The notes: generated by a model not told the origin, from the letters alone. DNA of 64,000 nucleotides from Thermohalobaculum sp963721105 (GCA_963721105.1 CAVRHY010000004.1:248001-312000); one strand, 5' to 3'; shown: positions 53,323 through 61,899, counted from the first letter of the stretch. Translations and numbers: made by a program.

Positions 53323-54828
53323 TCAGAGGTCCGGGCGGAACAGCGAGGCCGGCAGCTCCTGGCCCCAGGCCTTGAAGCGTTCCGCGAACATCGAGCGGAT
53401 GCCGGTCGCGACGTATTTTCCGCGGATGGTCCCGTCGGATTCCACCCCCTGGCGGTCGAAACGGAAGATCTCCTGCATCGTGACGATGTCGCCCTCCATG
53501 CCGACGATCTCCTGGATCGACGTCATGCGACGCTTGCCGTCGGTCATGCGGCTGACCTGGACGACGACGTTGATCGCCGATGCGATGTTGGTGCGCAGCG
53601 CTTTCAGCGGCAGGTCGATGCCGGACATGCCGACCATGTTCTCGATGCGCGAAAGCGCGTCACGCGGCGTGTTGGCGTGCAGCGTGGTCATCGAGCCGTC
53701 ATGGCCCGTGTTCATCGCCTGCAGCATGTCGATGACCTCGGGACCGCGCGTCTCGCCGACGATGATACGGTCGGGCCGCATGCGCAGGGCGTTGCGCAAC
53801 AGGTCGGTCTGCGTGATGGCGCCCGTGCCCTCGACGTTGGCCGGGCGGCTTTCCATCCGGCCGACATGCTCCTGCTGCAACCGCAGTTCGGCCGTGTCCT
53901 CGATGGTGACGATGCGCTCGTTGTTCGGGATGAAGCTGGACAGCGCGTTCAGCGTCGTCGTCTTGCCCGAGCCCGTGCCGCCCGAGACCAGCACGTTCAG
54001 CCGGCAGCGAACGCAGGCGTGCATGTAGAGCGCCATCTCCTCGGAGAACGCATTGCCCTGGATCAGCTTCTCGACCGTGTAGGGAATCTTCGAGAACTTG
54101 CGGATCGACACCAGGGGCCCGTCGACGGCGCAGGGCGGCACCAGCGCGTTGACGCGGCTGCCGTCGGCAAGGCGCGCATCGACCCAGGGCTGGCTCTCGT
54201 CGACGCGCCGGCCGACGGCGCTGACGATCTTGTTGATGATGCGCATCAGGTGCGCCGTGTCCTTGAACTGGACCTCGCTCTTTTCGAGCTTGCCGTGCCG
54301 CTCGATGTAACAGTGCTCGTGCGTGTTAATCAGGATGTCGGTGATCGACTGGTCCTTGAGCAGCGGCTCGAGCGGGCCGAGGCCGATGACTTCGTCCAGC
54401 AGCTCGTCGGCCATCCGGTCAAGGTCGGCCCGGGACAGCACGATGTCGCTGTCGGCCGTCGACTCGCGTACGACGGCGGCGATTTCGGCTTTCAGTTCGC
54501 TCTGGCTGACCTTGTCGATGGCGGCGAGGTTCAACTCCTCGAGCAGGCGCTTATGCAGTTCGACCCGCAGGGCCAGCAGCCGCTTGCGGCGCTTGGCCTC
54601 GTTCTCCAACTCGGGCGGGGTTGCCTGCCGGCGGGGTTCCGAACTGACGCGCGCCACCGAGGTGGTGCCGGGATCGTAGCGTACGGGACTCTCGGCAAGG
54701 CCAGACTCGCGGCCGGCATTATTGTTGCGCGGGACGGTATCCTGCAGGGTCGTCGCTCCGATCGCGACCATCGCCGGATCGTTGTGATCCGATGCGCCTG
54801 ACTGGTTCTGCCTGATTCTGCGGAACAT
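53323..54828 (-). CDS. cpaF: Flp pilus assembly ATPase CpaF/TadA
   Basis: 501-residue cytoplasmic secretion ATPase of the GSPII_E family that powers extension (and in Caulobacter also retraction) of Flp pili. Disordered N-terminal 70 residues, then DEVIGLGPLEPLLKDQSITDI, Walker A VSGGTGSGKTTTLNAL, Asp box IVTIEDTAELRL, His-box TGHDGSMTTLHANTPRDAL and Walker B-like DRIIVGETRGPEV. Length and order match CpaF. Starts 44 bases after cpaE. Confidence 0.95.
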   Translation of the reverse strand: MFRRIRQNQSGASDHNDPAMVAIGATTLQDTVPRNNNAGRESGLAESPVRYDPGTTSVARVSSEPRRQATPPELENEAKRRKRLLALRVELHKRLLEELNLAAIDKVSQSELKAEIAAVVRESTADSDIVLSRADLDRMADELLDEVIGLGPLEPLLKDQSITDILINTHEHCYIERHGKLEKSEVQFKDTAHLMRIINKIVSAVGRRVDESQPWVDARLADGSRVNALVPPCAVDGPLVSIRKFSKIPYTVEKLIQGNAFSEEMALYMHACVRCRLNVLVSGGTGSGKTTTLNALSSFIPNNERIVTIEDTAELRLQQEHVGRMESRPANVEGTGAITQTDLLRNALRMRPDRIIVGETRGPEVIDMLQAMNTGHDGSMTTLHANTPRDALSRIENMVGMSGIDLPLKALRTNIASAINVVVQVSRMTDGKRRMTSIQEIVGMEGDIVTMQEIFRFDRQGVESDGTIRGKYVATGIRSMFAERFKAWGQELPASLFRPDL

Positions 54829-54872
54829 CTACACTCGTCCTCGTTCCTGCCGCCCCGGGTTGCTGCCCCGAG

Positions 54873-56111
54873 TTACTGGGCCGCTTCCGCAGCCCCCCGT
54901 TCGGCCGCAAGCAGTGCCTGTGCCACCCTGGCGATTTCCTTGCGCAGCGGGTTCGACTTTGCCTGCTCGGCCAGCGGGACCCCCTGGTCGCAGGCGTTCA
55001 CCACCTGCTTGCCGCCGTCGGGCAGAAGATAAGAGTACTCGATACCAAGACTTTCGGCCACCCTGCGCACGCGTTGCTTGCCACCCAAATCTGTCATTCC
55101 CGGGGCGCGATTCAGCAGAAACCTGATCTTGTCCAGCGCCATGTCCTCGGCCTTCAGCGTACGCAGAAAGCGGAACATGTTCTGCGCCGAGCGCATGTCG
55201 ATTTCCATCAGTGCGAAAAACTCGTCCGAGGCGGTGTAGACCTGCTCGGACCAGTTCATCAGCGCCTGCGGCATGTCGATCAGCACGTAATCGAAGGCCT
55301 CGCGCGCCAGCGTGATGATCGCGCTGACGTCCGATGGCGAGACGATGTCGAGCGGCAGCGCGTCGCGGGGCGCGGTCAGCACGTGCAGCGTGTCCTTGTA
55401 GACGCTCAGCGCCTGCGTCAGGCCGGTCTGATCCAGTGACGACGCCTCGGAGACCAGCTCGTAGACCGCCTCGCGCCGCGGCACGTCCAGGTAGGTTGCG
55501 ATCGAGCCGTACTGGAAGTTGAAGTCCAGAAGCGCCACGCGCCGGCCCTGCTTGCGGACAGAGGTCGCGAGCTCCCAGGCGAGGTTGACGATGAAGGTGC
55601 TCGCGCCAACGCCGCCGGCGACGCCGTAGGCGGTGATCAGCCGGCTGCGCCGGATCTGCGCCGCCGATCCGAAGCCGAACGACGACGCGCTGGCGCCGGC
55701 CCGCAGCAGCCGCATGCGGTTGATCGCCTCGGGCAGGGCGCCGTCCGGGTCAGGGTAGGGCGTGAACTCGGCAACGCCCTCGCGGATCAGCCGGTGGATG
55801 GCGCGCGACGACAGCTCGCCGACGATCAGCAGGATAGGCAGCCCGGCCTCCCGCGCCTGGCGGACCAGCGCCGCCGTCGCCTCGACCGATTGCGGCTCGT
55901 CTTTCGAGGTGGCGAAGATGGCGAAGGCGTTCGGCGCCTCGACATCGGCAAGCAGCGCCGCCGCGTCGCTGCTGGCGACCTTGCGCCAGTTCTCGGCGCC
56001 GAAGGCGGCGTCGAGATCGGCGGACAGCGCCTCGGCTTCGGAGAAACCCTCGGCAAAGACATACGCCTCGATCGACGAGGCAGCGGAGTCACGACGGAAG
56101 GAAAGAACCAT
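54873..56111 (-). CDS. cpaE: Flp pilus localisation protein CpaE/TadZ
   Basis: 412 residues. An N-terminal receiver-like domain (YVFAEGFSEAEALSADL to about residue 115) is followed by a MinD/ParA-like domain. Its P-loop reads YGVAGGVGASTFIVNLAWEL: the glycines are present but both lysines of the deviant Walker A are missing. Switch-like ALLDFNFQYGSIATYLDVP and DYVLIDMPQ follow. CpaE places the pilus machine at the pole. I prefer ATG 56111, 4 bases after the preceding stop; ATG 56141 would overlap that gene. Confidence 0.9.
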   Translation of the reverse strand: MVLSFRRDSAASSIEAYVFAEGFSEAEALSADLDAAFGAENWRKVASSDAAALLADVEAPNAFAIFATSKDEPQSVEATAALVRQAREAGLPILLIVGELSSRAIHRLIREGVAEFTPYPDPDGALPEAINRMRLLRAGASASSFGFGSAAQIRRSRLITAYGVAGGVGASTFIVNLAWELATSVRKQGRRVALLDFNFQYGSIATYLDVPRREAVYELVSEASSLDQTGLTQALSVYKDTLHVLTAPRDALPLDIVSPSDVSAIITLAREAFDYVLIDMPQALMNWSEQVYTASDEFFALMEIDMRSAQNMFRFLRTLKAEDMALDKIRFLLNRAPGMTDLGGKQRVRRVAESLGIEYSYLLPDGGKQVVNACDQGVPLAEQAKSNPLRKEIARVAQALLAAERGAAEAAQ

Positions 56112-56115
56112 CTTG

Positions 56116-56739
56116 TTAGCCGGGACCCATGTGTTCACCAAAGGCGCTGGCTGAGACCCCGGCGTAGGTGCTCGGGTCCTTTTCCGCCAGCCAGCCTGTC
56201 ATATCGGAAAGGATAAGCGTGAGGAACGGGAACGTCTGCGAGCGGACGGCCACGTTGACCTCGGGGACGAAGGGCCCCTCAACGATGCCGAGCTGGCGGT
56301 AGGTGTAGGTGACGACGACGTCCTCGTCGGCCAGCCGCGGATACGTCCGGCGCATCTCGGCGGTGATGCGCGCGAAGGTGGCGAGGTCGCAAATGCCGAG
56401 CGCGGTCCCGTCGCAGACCCAAGGCCCCCCGGGGTCGGCGCAGGCGTCGGCGCCCGTCGGCTGGAAGCAGGTGTCGCCCGAGCGCGCCAGCCCCGTGACG
56501 GGCAGGTTCGTCTCGGGAACGCCGGGATGAGCCGGCGGCAGCGTGACGGCCACGCGCGCGCCCAGTTGGGCGGCCTTCGCCGTGCCGAGAGTCATGAAGT
56601 AGGCCAGGCCGATCTCGAAGATCATGAGCACGATCATGATCAGCAAAAACAGAACGGGCAACTGGTCGACGACGACCGCGCCGTGCTCGTCGGCAAGAAA
56701 GCGGCGGATGACGCCGAGCAGGCCGCGCGCGCTCAGCAT
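56116..56739 (-). CDS. TadE/TadG-type pseudopilin
   Basis: 207 residues. The N-terminus contains FLADEHGAVVVDQLPVLFLLIMIVL, a TadE-like processing region (G followed by a hydrophobic helix, with Asp in place of the common Glu). The rest is a periplasmic domain with paired cysteines (GDTCFQPTGADACADPGGPWVC). Acts as a minor pilin with the neighbouring TadE. ATG 56739 overlaps the upstream tadE by 7 bases. Confidence 0.82.
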   Translation of the reverse strand: MLSARGLLGVIRRFLADEHGAVVVDQLPVLFLLIMIVLMIFEIGLAYFMTLGTAKAAQLGARVAVTLPPAHPGVPETNLPVTGLARSGDTCFQPTGADACADPGGPWVCDGTALGICDLATFARITAEMRRTYPRLADEDVVVTYTYRQLGIVEGPFVPEVNVAVRSQTFPFLTLILSDMTGWLAEKDPSTYAGVSASAFGEHMGPG

Positions 56740-57284
56740 GTGCCCTGATACCTCTCGGCAAAGCCGCAATGCACGGCCCCGGGCGGCGCGTCGCCGATCC
56801 AGCGGGCCTGCTGCGCCGCGCTCATCGTCAGGCCGGTCGGGACCTCGTCCTCGCTCCACAGGTTGATGATGCCGAGCAGCGGCATCGGCACCGTGACCGA
56901 GCCCGTGACCTCGACGATGAAGAAGGGTGTGCGGAAGTTGGCCGTGTCGGCCGTGCTGACCGAAACCGACATCGCCACGTCGCGGTGCAGACGGGCGTCC
57001 AGCATGGCGTTCGCGTCGGTCAGGAACTCGTCATAGAAAGCGATCGACGGATCGCCCGCCTCGTCGGTCGTCGGCTGGACAGGGGCGCGGGCCAGGTAGC
57101 GGGCGATATCCTGCACGGCGCCGTCCAGCGCGATGCGGTAGCGCAACGCCTGGCCGTATTCGGCCGTGAACACCATAACCCCGAAAAGCAGCGGCGAGGC
57201 GGCGAGAAATTCAATGCCCGCCGCACCGCGTTCGTCCCAGAAGAACCGCGCCAGCGACTGCCGAATCCCGGTGAGCCCCACCAC
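56733..57284 (-). CDS. tadE: TadE-type pseudopilin
   Basis: 183 residues. FWDERGAAGIEFLAASPLLFGVMVF is the classical TadE motif: short basic leader, Gly, Glu at +5 and hydrophobic helix. The C-terminal part is an extracytoplasmic beta-rich domain (MSVSVSTADTANFRTPFFIVEVTGSVTVP in pieces). It is processed by CpaA and needed for pilus assembly. Lies between the OmpA lipoprotein and the second pseudopilin. Confidence 0.86.
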   Translation of the reverse strand: MVGLTGIRQSLARFFWDERGAAGIEFLAASPLLFGVMVFTAEYGQALRYRIALDGAVQDIARYLARAPVQPTTDEAGDPSIAFYDEFLTDANAMLDARLHRDVAMSVSVSTADTANFRTPFFIVEVTGSVTVPMPLLGIINLWSEDEVPTGLTMSAAQQARWIGDAPPGAVHCGFAERYQGTC

Positions 57285-57369
57285 CTGTAATCCCTTCCTA
57301 TTCGGACGGGCCGGCCCCCCGGTTCACGGAGATGTCTCGACCTCGTTCAGGATACCACTCTGCTCGACT

Positions 57370-58002
57370 TTAGTTTAGAACGTCGGATTTCGCCTCGGTT
57401 ACGCCGAACCGGCCGGCCTGATACATGTTGTAGATGCGCTGGGCGTATTCGCCGTCCAGCCCGGTGCCCACATAGCCCTTGGCGAAGCCGGCGACCGTCG
57501 TGACGGTGCGGCGGTTGCGCCGCTCCCGTGCAGTGGTCTTCACGACCGGGTCCTGCTCGCCATGCGACTCGATCGCGTCCAGTCGGTCGCGAGAAACGCC
57601 CTTGCTGACCAGGTAGGCCAGCGCGCTCTTGGCGCGGCGCAGGCCCAGCCCGTAATTGTAGCGCTCGGTGCCGACCAGGTCGGTGTTGCCGATGACCGTC
57701 ATCCGCACTTGCGGGTGGTCGCGCAGCCAGCGCGCCTGGCCATCGAGCGCCCGCCGGGCGGTGGAGTCCAGCACCGCCTCGTCGAAGGCGAAGGTGACGA
57801 CCTCATCGGTGCTGGCCTGAAAATCCCGTGACAGGTCGTTCAGGATCGCATTGCCCTGGGCATAAGCGATCTGCGTCGCCGAGTTCGCACCGACCGCCTC
57901 GCCGAAATTGGGCGACGTTCCGTCCTGCCCGGCCTCCTCGGCACACCCGGACAGCGCGGCGGCGGCAGCGGTCAGGGCGAAGGCAATGGCAAATTTCTTC
58001 AT
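57370..58002 (-). CDS. Flp pilus OmpA-family lipoprotein
   Basis: 210 residues. Signal peptide with lipobox LSGC. The OmpA-like domain has VVTFAFDEAVLDSTARRALDG, VIGNTDLVGTERYNYGLGLRRAKSA and TARERRNRRTVTTV, typical of peptidoglycan-binding proteins encoded next to the Flp secretin (CpaD/RcpB position). The C-terminus carries VGTGLDGEY, which recurs as VGTGFDGDY at the end of the secretin. ATG 58002 has GGAGTGAGG upstream, overlapping the cpaC stop region; GTG 58011 is an alternative. Confidence 0.87.
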   Translation of the reverse strand: MKKFAIAFALTAAAAALSGCAEEAGQDGTSPNFGEAVGANSATQIAYAQGNAILNDLSRDFQASTDEVVTFAFDEAVLDSTARRALDGQARWLRDHPQVRMTVIGNTDLVGTERYNYGLGLRRAKSALAYLVSKGVSRDRLDAIESHGEQDPVVKTTARERRNRRTVTTVAGFAKGYVGTGLDGEYAQRIYNMYQAGRFGVTEAKSDVLN

Positions 58003-58007
58003 GACCC

Positions 58008-59462
58008 TCACTCCACCACGTAGCCATAGTCGCCGTCGAACCCGGTGCCGACGATGCCCGGCACCGGATCGCCCATGGTCTTGCCGAACAGGAACAGGTC
58101 GGACTCGCTGGGCAGCAGCACGCGGTCGGTCGGCAGCGCCAGGTCGGCCTCGTCGTTGACGGGCGTGACCAGATGGACGGAGACGAAGATCACCAGCTCG
58201 GTCTGGCCGCGCTGGTAGTTCACCGAGCGGAACAGCGCGCCGAGGACCGGAACGTCGCCCAGCCAGGGGATCTGGCTGATAGAGTCCTCGAAGCTTTCCT
58301 GCAGCAGGCCGGCGATGGCGAAGGCCTGCCCGTCGCGCAGCTCGACCGTCGTCGTTGCGCGCCGGGTCTGGAAGCCGACGACCTCGATGCCGCCCGTCGT
58401 CGTCGAGACGTTCGGGTCGACCTGGCTGACCTCGGCCGAGACCGAGACGTTGATCAGGTCGTTGTCCAGCACCACCGGCAGGAAGTTCAGGTTGACGCCG
58501 ACTGGCTTGAACGTGACGGTGACGTCGCCATTGTCGCCGATTACCGGGATCGGCACCTCGCCGCCGGCCAGGAAGCTCGCTTCGACGCCCGAAAGCGAGA
58601 CCAGGTTCGGCTCCGACAGGGTGCGGGCGAAGCCTTTCGACTCCAGCGCGTCGATCTGCAGATCCAGCAGGAAGCTGTCGGCAATGGTGAAGATCGCGCC
58701 GAACGCTCCGGTGAAGGCGCCGGCCTGCGGGAAAAGCCTTGTGAGTCCGGACCCGAAGCCTCCCGGCGCGGTGGCTCCCTCCGTCGGGGTCGGGCCCGTC
58801 GCTCCGGGGTTGATGGCATTGCCCGTGACGATCTGCGGCGCGGTCCTGCTGGTCGAGCCAAGCACGCCCAGGCTGACGCCGATGTCCTTGCCGGAACTGC
58901 GGGCGATCTCGGCGACCTTGACCTTCAGCATGACCTGCTGCGTGCCGCCCACCGACAGCATGTTGATGACGGATTCGCCGGCATAGGCGCGCGCCAGCGA
59001 CATCGCCTTGTCGACCTTCGCAGCCCCCGAGACGACACCCGACAGGATGATGCCGTCGGCGGCGGTCCGCACCTCGATCGGCTCACCCGGCAGCAGCTGC
59101 TTCAGCCGCTCCTTCAGCTCGCTGACATCTGCCAGGACCTTCACGACGACGTTGGTGATCAACCGGCCGTTCGGGCCGAACAGCGTCAGCGACGTGGTGC
59201 CACGCTTCTGGCCGAATATGTAGATCGTCTTGTTCGAGACTGGCTGGACGTCGGCGATTTCGGGATTGGCGATCGAAACCTCGGAAAACTCGACGTCGCT
59301 CTCCAGCACGGTGGCATGGTCGATCAGGACGCTGATCTCGTTGGACTGCAGCCCGTGCGACGTTCTCAGCACCGACTCGGACCGCGCCGGCAGGGTGAAA
59401 CCCGTTGCCAGCACTGCGAGAAACAGTGCGGTCAGATATCTGCGTCCCATTGTCCCCACCAT
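58008..59462 (-). CDS. cpaC: Flp pilus secretin CpaC/RcpA
   Basis: 484-residue outer-membrane secretin. Signal peptide (LTALFLAVLATGFTLPARS), a pilus-assembly N-domain (VLIDHATVLESDVEFSEVSIA, IYIFGQKRGTTSLTLFGPNG), a BON/N1-like domain, then the secretin core with LLDLQIDALESKGFARTLSEPNLV, GGEVPIPV and the C-terminal IPWLGDVPVLGALFRS and TELVIFVSVHLVTPV. The C-terminal end is GIVGTGFDGDYGYVVE. ATG 59462 or 59450 are both possible. Confidence 0.93.
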   Translation of the reverse strand: MVGTMGRRYLTALFLAVLATGFTLPARSESVLRTSHGLQSNEISVLIDHATVLESDVEFSEVSIANPEIADVQPVSNKTIYIFGQKRGTTSLTLFGPNGRLITNVVVKVLADVSELKERLKQLLPGEPIEVRTAADGIILSGVVSGAAKVDKAMSLARAYAGESVINMLSVGGTQQVMLKVKVAEIARSSGKDIGVSLGVLGSTSRTAPQIVTGNAINPGATGPTPTEGATAPGGFGSGLTRLFPQAGAFTGAFGAIFTIADSFLLDLQIDALESKGFARTLSEPNLVSLSGVEASFLAGGEVPIPVIGDNGDVTVTFKPVGVNLNFLPVVLDNDLINVSVSAEVSQVDPNVSTTTGGIEVVGFQTRRATTTVELRDGQAFAIAGLLQESFEDSISQIPWLGDVPVLGALFRSVNYQRGQTELVIFVSVHLVTPVNDEADLALPTDRVLLPSESDLFLFGKTMGDPVPGIVGTGFDGDYGYVVE

Positions 59463-59589
59463 CCCCGGCTACGCCCGGCGGCGCACACGCTCCCGTTGAA
59501 TCCGAGAAAAACTACACACCGAAAGAAGCAACAGATCAAGCCTTTGTAGCGATAATCTCCATACTCTGGTTAGGTGTGTTCGGCAGGAC

Positions 59590-60435
59590 TCACTGGACCT
59601 GCACGTCGGTAACCGCGGAGCCCTTGCGGACACGCACGGATTTGACCTGCTCTACTGGTGCCACCTCGGGCAAGGGCGCCGGCGGCAGGGCTTCCGGCTG
59701 CGCCGGCAGGTCCTCGATGCGGACGGGCTCGGCAATCGAGCCGACCGCCTCGTTGACGCCGCGCAGCGAAAGCGACAGCTTGCCGACCTGCTGCGCCAGC
59801 GCCAGCTTCGAGGCGTCGGTCGGGTCGACCTCGACCGTGGCCGTTCGCGCCACGCCGTTGCGCGCGGTCTCGTTGTTGGCCGACTGGTCGGTCGCGATGA
59901 CCAGGACGTTCTGCAGGATGATGCTGGTGGTCAGGTCTCGCTCGATCGAGCGCGTCAGCAGGATATCGACGCGATCTCCCGGAGCGACCAGTCCTGCGAC
60001 GCCGCTGACGGCGTCGATCGAGATCGTCACCGCGCGCATCCCCTCCGAGACCTGCGTCGCCACGCGAATCGCCTCGCCAAATCCCGTCAGCTTCGACTTG
60101 AGCAGCGGCTCTCCGGGCTCGATCGAGCGCAGGACGGTGCGCGTCAGTTTGAGATCCGCGCCCGCCAGGTCCTCGCCACTCGTGAACGCTCCCGCCGGGA
60201 CGGCCTCCTTCGGCCAGACCACCCATTGCAGGATCTCGCCGGAATCCGTCCACTTGATCTGGTCGCCGTAGTTCAGCGGCTTCTTCGCCGCGAGTATCTT
60301 CACCGTCTCGGGAGCTCGCGCGACCTGGCTGGCCAACGTTGCCTGGTAGCGGCTGTAGTAGTCGGAGGCGACGTAGACGGCCCCTCCTGCGAGCATCAGC
60401 CCCAGCACGAGAACGGCAATCCCGATGATCCGCAT
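59590..60435 (-). CDS. cpaB: Flp pilus assembly protein CpaB/RcpC
   Basis: 281 residues with an N-terminal TM (IIGIAVLVLGLMLAGGAVYVA) and a SAF domain (KILAAKKPLNYGDQIKWTD, LRSIEPGEPLLKSKLTG). RcpC/CpaB core follows: MRAVTISIDAVSGVAGLVAPGDRVDILL in parts, and ATVEVDPTDASKLALAQQVGKLSLSLR. A Pro-rich linker and short basic tail end the protein. Periplasmic, probably linking secretin and peptidoglycan. 127 bases separate it from cpaC and 82 from flp. Confidence 0.92.
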   Translation of the reverse strand: MRIIGIAVLVLGLMLAGGAVYVASDYYSRYQATLASQVARAPETVKILAAKKPLNYGDQIKWTDSGEILQWVVWPKEAVPAGAFTSGEDLAGADLKLTRTVLRSIEPGEPLLKSKLTGFGEAIRVATQVSEGMRAVTISIDAVSGVAGLVAPGDRVDILLTRSIERDLTTSIILQNVLVIATDQSANNETARNGVARTATVEVDPTDASKLALAQQVGKLSLSLRGVNEAVGSIAEPVRIEDLPAQPEALPPAPLPEVAPVEQVKSVRVRKGSAVTDVQVQ

Positions 60436-60475
60436 GCGACGACGTTCCCCCGAAGTCTATCCCCGAAACGACGAT

Positions 60476-60504
60476 GCGCGGGGCCGGCAAAGCAGGCCCC
60501 GCGC
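60476..60504 (-). terminator. Strong hairpin between flp and cpaB (attenuator candidate)
   Basis: GCGCGGGGCC, 9 bases, GGCCCCGCGC: a perfect 10-bp GC stem located 13 bases after the pilin stop codon and about 40 bases before the cpaB start, in the direction of transcription. No T tract follows. It could partly terminate or protect the pilin message, giving more pilin than assembly proteins. Confidence 0.55.
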
Positions 60505-60517
60505 GATAGGAAGCCCG

Positions 60518-60736
60518 CTAGATCAGGGGTTGAGCGTCGGCGCGTCGCCCGACAATGGTCGAGTCGACGGCGGTGCTGAGGTTGCTGTTAATGCTGGTCA
60601 TGAGGTTGCTCACGCCGCCGTTGAAGATGCCGTACACGACGGCGATGCCCAGCAGCAGGATGCCGGCCGTCAGCGCGACCCAGTCGATGGTGACCGCGCC
60701 GGCGTCGTCACGAACGAACTTGGTAAAGTAGGTCAT
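60518..60736 (-). CDS. flp: Flp family type IVb pilin
   Basis: 72-residue major pilin. Short leader TYFTKFVRDDAG, then AVTIDWVALTAGILLLGIAVV: cleavage is expected after the Gly, with Asp at the position usually held by Glu and Trp in place of Tyr/Phe. This GAVT(I/V)DW form recalls Rhodobacterales Flp pilins. ATG 60736 has a strong GGAGGGCTGAAA ribosome-binding site; an upstream ATG at 60757 is unlikely. First gene of the operon reaching to 49287. Confidence 0.92.
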   Translation of the reverse strand: MTYFTKFVRDDAGAVTIDWVALTAGILLLGIAVVYGIFNGGVSNLMTSINSNLSTAVDSTIVGRRADAQPLI

Positions 60737-61019
60737 TTTCAGCCCTCCAATTTTCACTCAGTCTTACCTGGGCCCACACCCAGTGATCAAACCCGCGATC
60801 GACCCGCTCGATGCGGCAGGATCGGTACGTCTTTAATGCCCGCTCCCGATGACCAAACGGATAGCACCAATTTTAACATCGCTCAAATAAAGTTTTGAGA
60901 TCGTTCGAGATTTTGGTTAACAAAGCCGCAAAGGGCGCCCAATAAGGTCACAAGGTGGCCGGGCCCCCGGCGACTGTGTAAATATTGGGGCAAATTGCGG
61001 CAGCATCGTGGCAAAGGGC
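60737..61019. promoter_or_regulatory. AT-rich intergenic region, presumed flp operon promoter
   Basis: 283 bases between divergent flp (-) and the transglycosylase gene (+). 60868-60930 is unusually AT-rich. On the minus strand TTGAGC followed 17 bases later by TATCCG (about 60890-60860) is a possible but weak -35/-10 pair. TTAA plus seven bases plus CAAA (from 60872) is a poor match to a CtrA site. No operator was identified with confidence. Confidence 0.35.
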
Positions 61020-61840
61020 ATGAATCGAACGCGCATAGCCATGGCGACAGCGATGATTCTCGCGGTCCAGGCAGCGGATTTCCGCGAATCAGTCGCTCTG
61101 GCCGGCTTTCTGCGCGGCGGAGCTCCGCCCGGGAAGCGGCGGAAAGGCCGCGTTCCTGCGCCCGCCGCCGCCCGGCAGTCGCGTCCGGATCCGCCCGCCC
61201 GCGGGCGCCGCCCACGCGCCGGCAGTGCCGGCGGCACCGCGCCAGCGGCCCGCGTCGCATGACTGGTTCTGGGCAGCGTACTCGCCCGACGAGGCCGCCG
61301 CCGGCGCCGGGCGCTGGGCCGAGGTGCTCGCGACCATGCAGGACCGCCGCTCGCGCGGGCAGGGGCTGGTGAGCGTCGATACGATCCGCGCCGTCCGCGC
61401 CGCCTGGGGACCGCAGGTCACCGCGGCGGCGCGCGGCCACGGCTTGTCCGAGGCGCTGCTGCTGGCCGTCATCGCCGTCGAGTTCGGGCGGCAAGGCTCA
61501 GGCGCTCAGCCCGCGCGGCGCGCAGGGGCTGATGCAGCTGATCCCGGCGACCGCCGCGCGCTTCGGCGTCGCCGACCCGTTCGAGCCGGGCGCCAACATC
61601 GCCGGCGGCGCCTCCTATCTTGACTGGCTGCTGTCCCATTTCGGCGACGATATCCTGCTGGCGCTGGCCGGCTACAACGCCGGCGAGGGCGCCGTGCACC
61701 GCAACAGGGGCGTGCCGCCCTATGCCGAGACGCGCGACTATGTCGTGCTGGTGCTCGACGCCATAGCCGCCGCCGGCTCGCTCTGCGAGCAGCCGCCGGC
61801 TGGCCCGCGCCTGTCCTGCAGCTGGGCGCCGGAAGTCTGA
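61020..61840 (+). pseudogene. Lytic transglycosylase (SLT domain), frameshifted twice
   Basis: Secreted murein hydrolase. Signal-peptide-like MATAMILAVQAA is in the first frame. From about 61070 a second frame carries a Pro-rich linker (FLRPPPPGSRVRIRPPAG) and GLSEALLLAVIAVE with the catalytic Glu. At 61493 an extra T (GAGTTCGGGC for GAGTCGGGC) shifts to the third frame: SGGKAQALSPRGAQGLMQLI, then PATAARFGV and LALAGYNAGEGAV. Correcting both gives about 272 residues. The second site becomes GAGTC, a GANTC motif. The nearby Flp pilus may need such an enzyme. Confidence 0.8.
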
Positions 61841-61899
61841 GGCTTGGCTTGTCGCGCGCGGCCGGGCTGCTAGAAGGGGGCGAGCCCGGAGCCTGCCCA

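Noticed and set aside
53308..54801. Plus-strand open frame of 497 codons opposite cpaF
   Set aside because: Composition is that of an antisense shadow (Arg/Asp/Gln-rich, no conserved motif), while cpaF on the other strand has all ATPase motifs.
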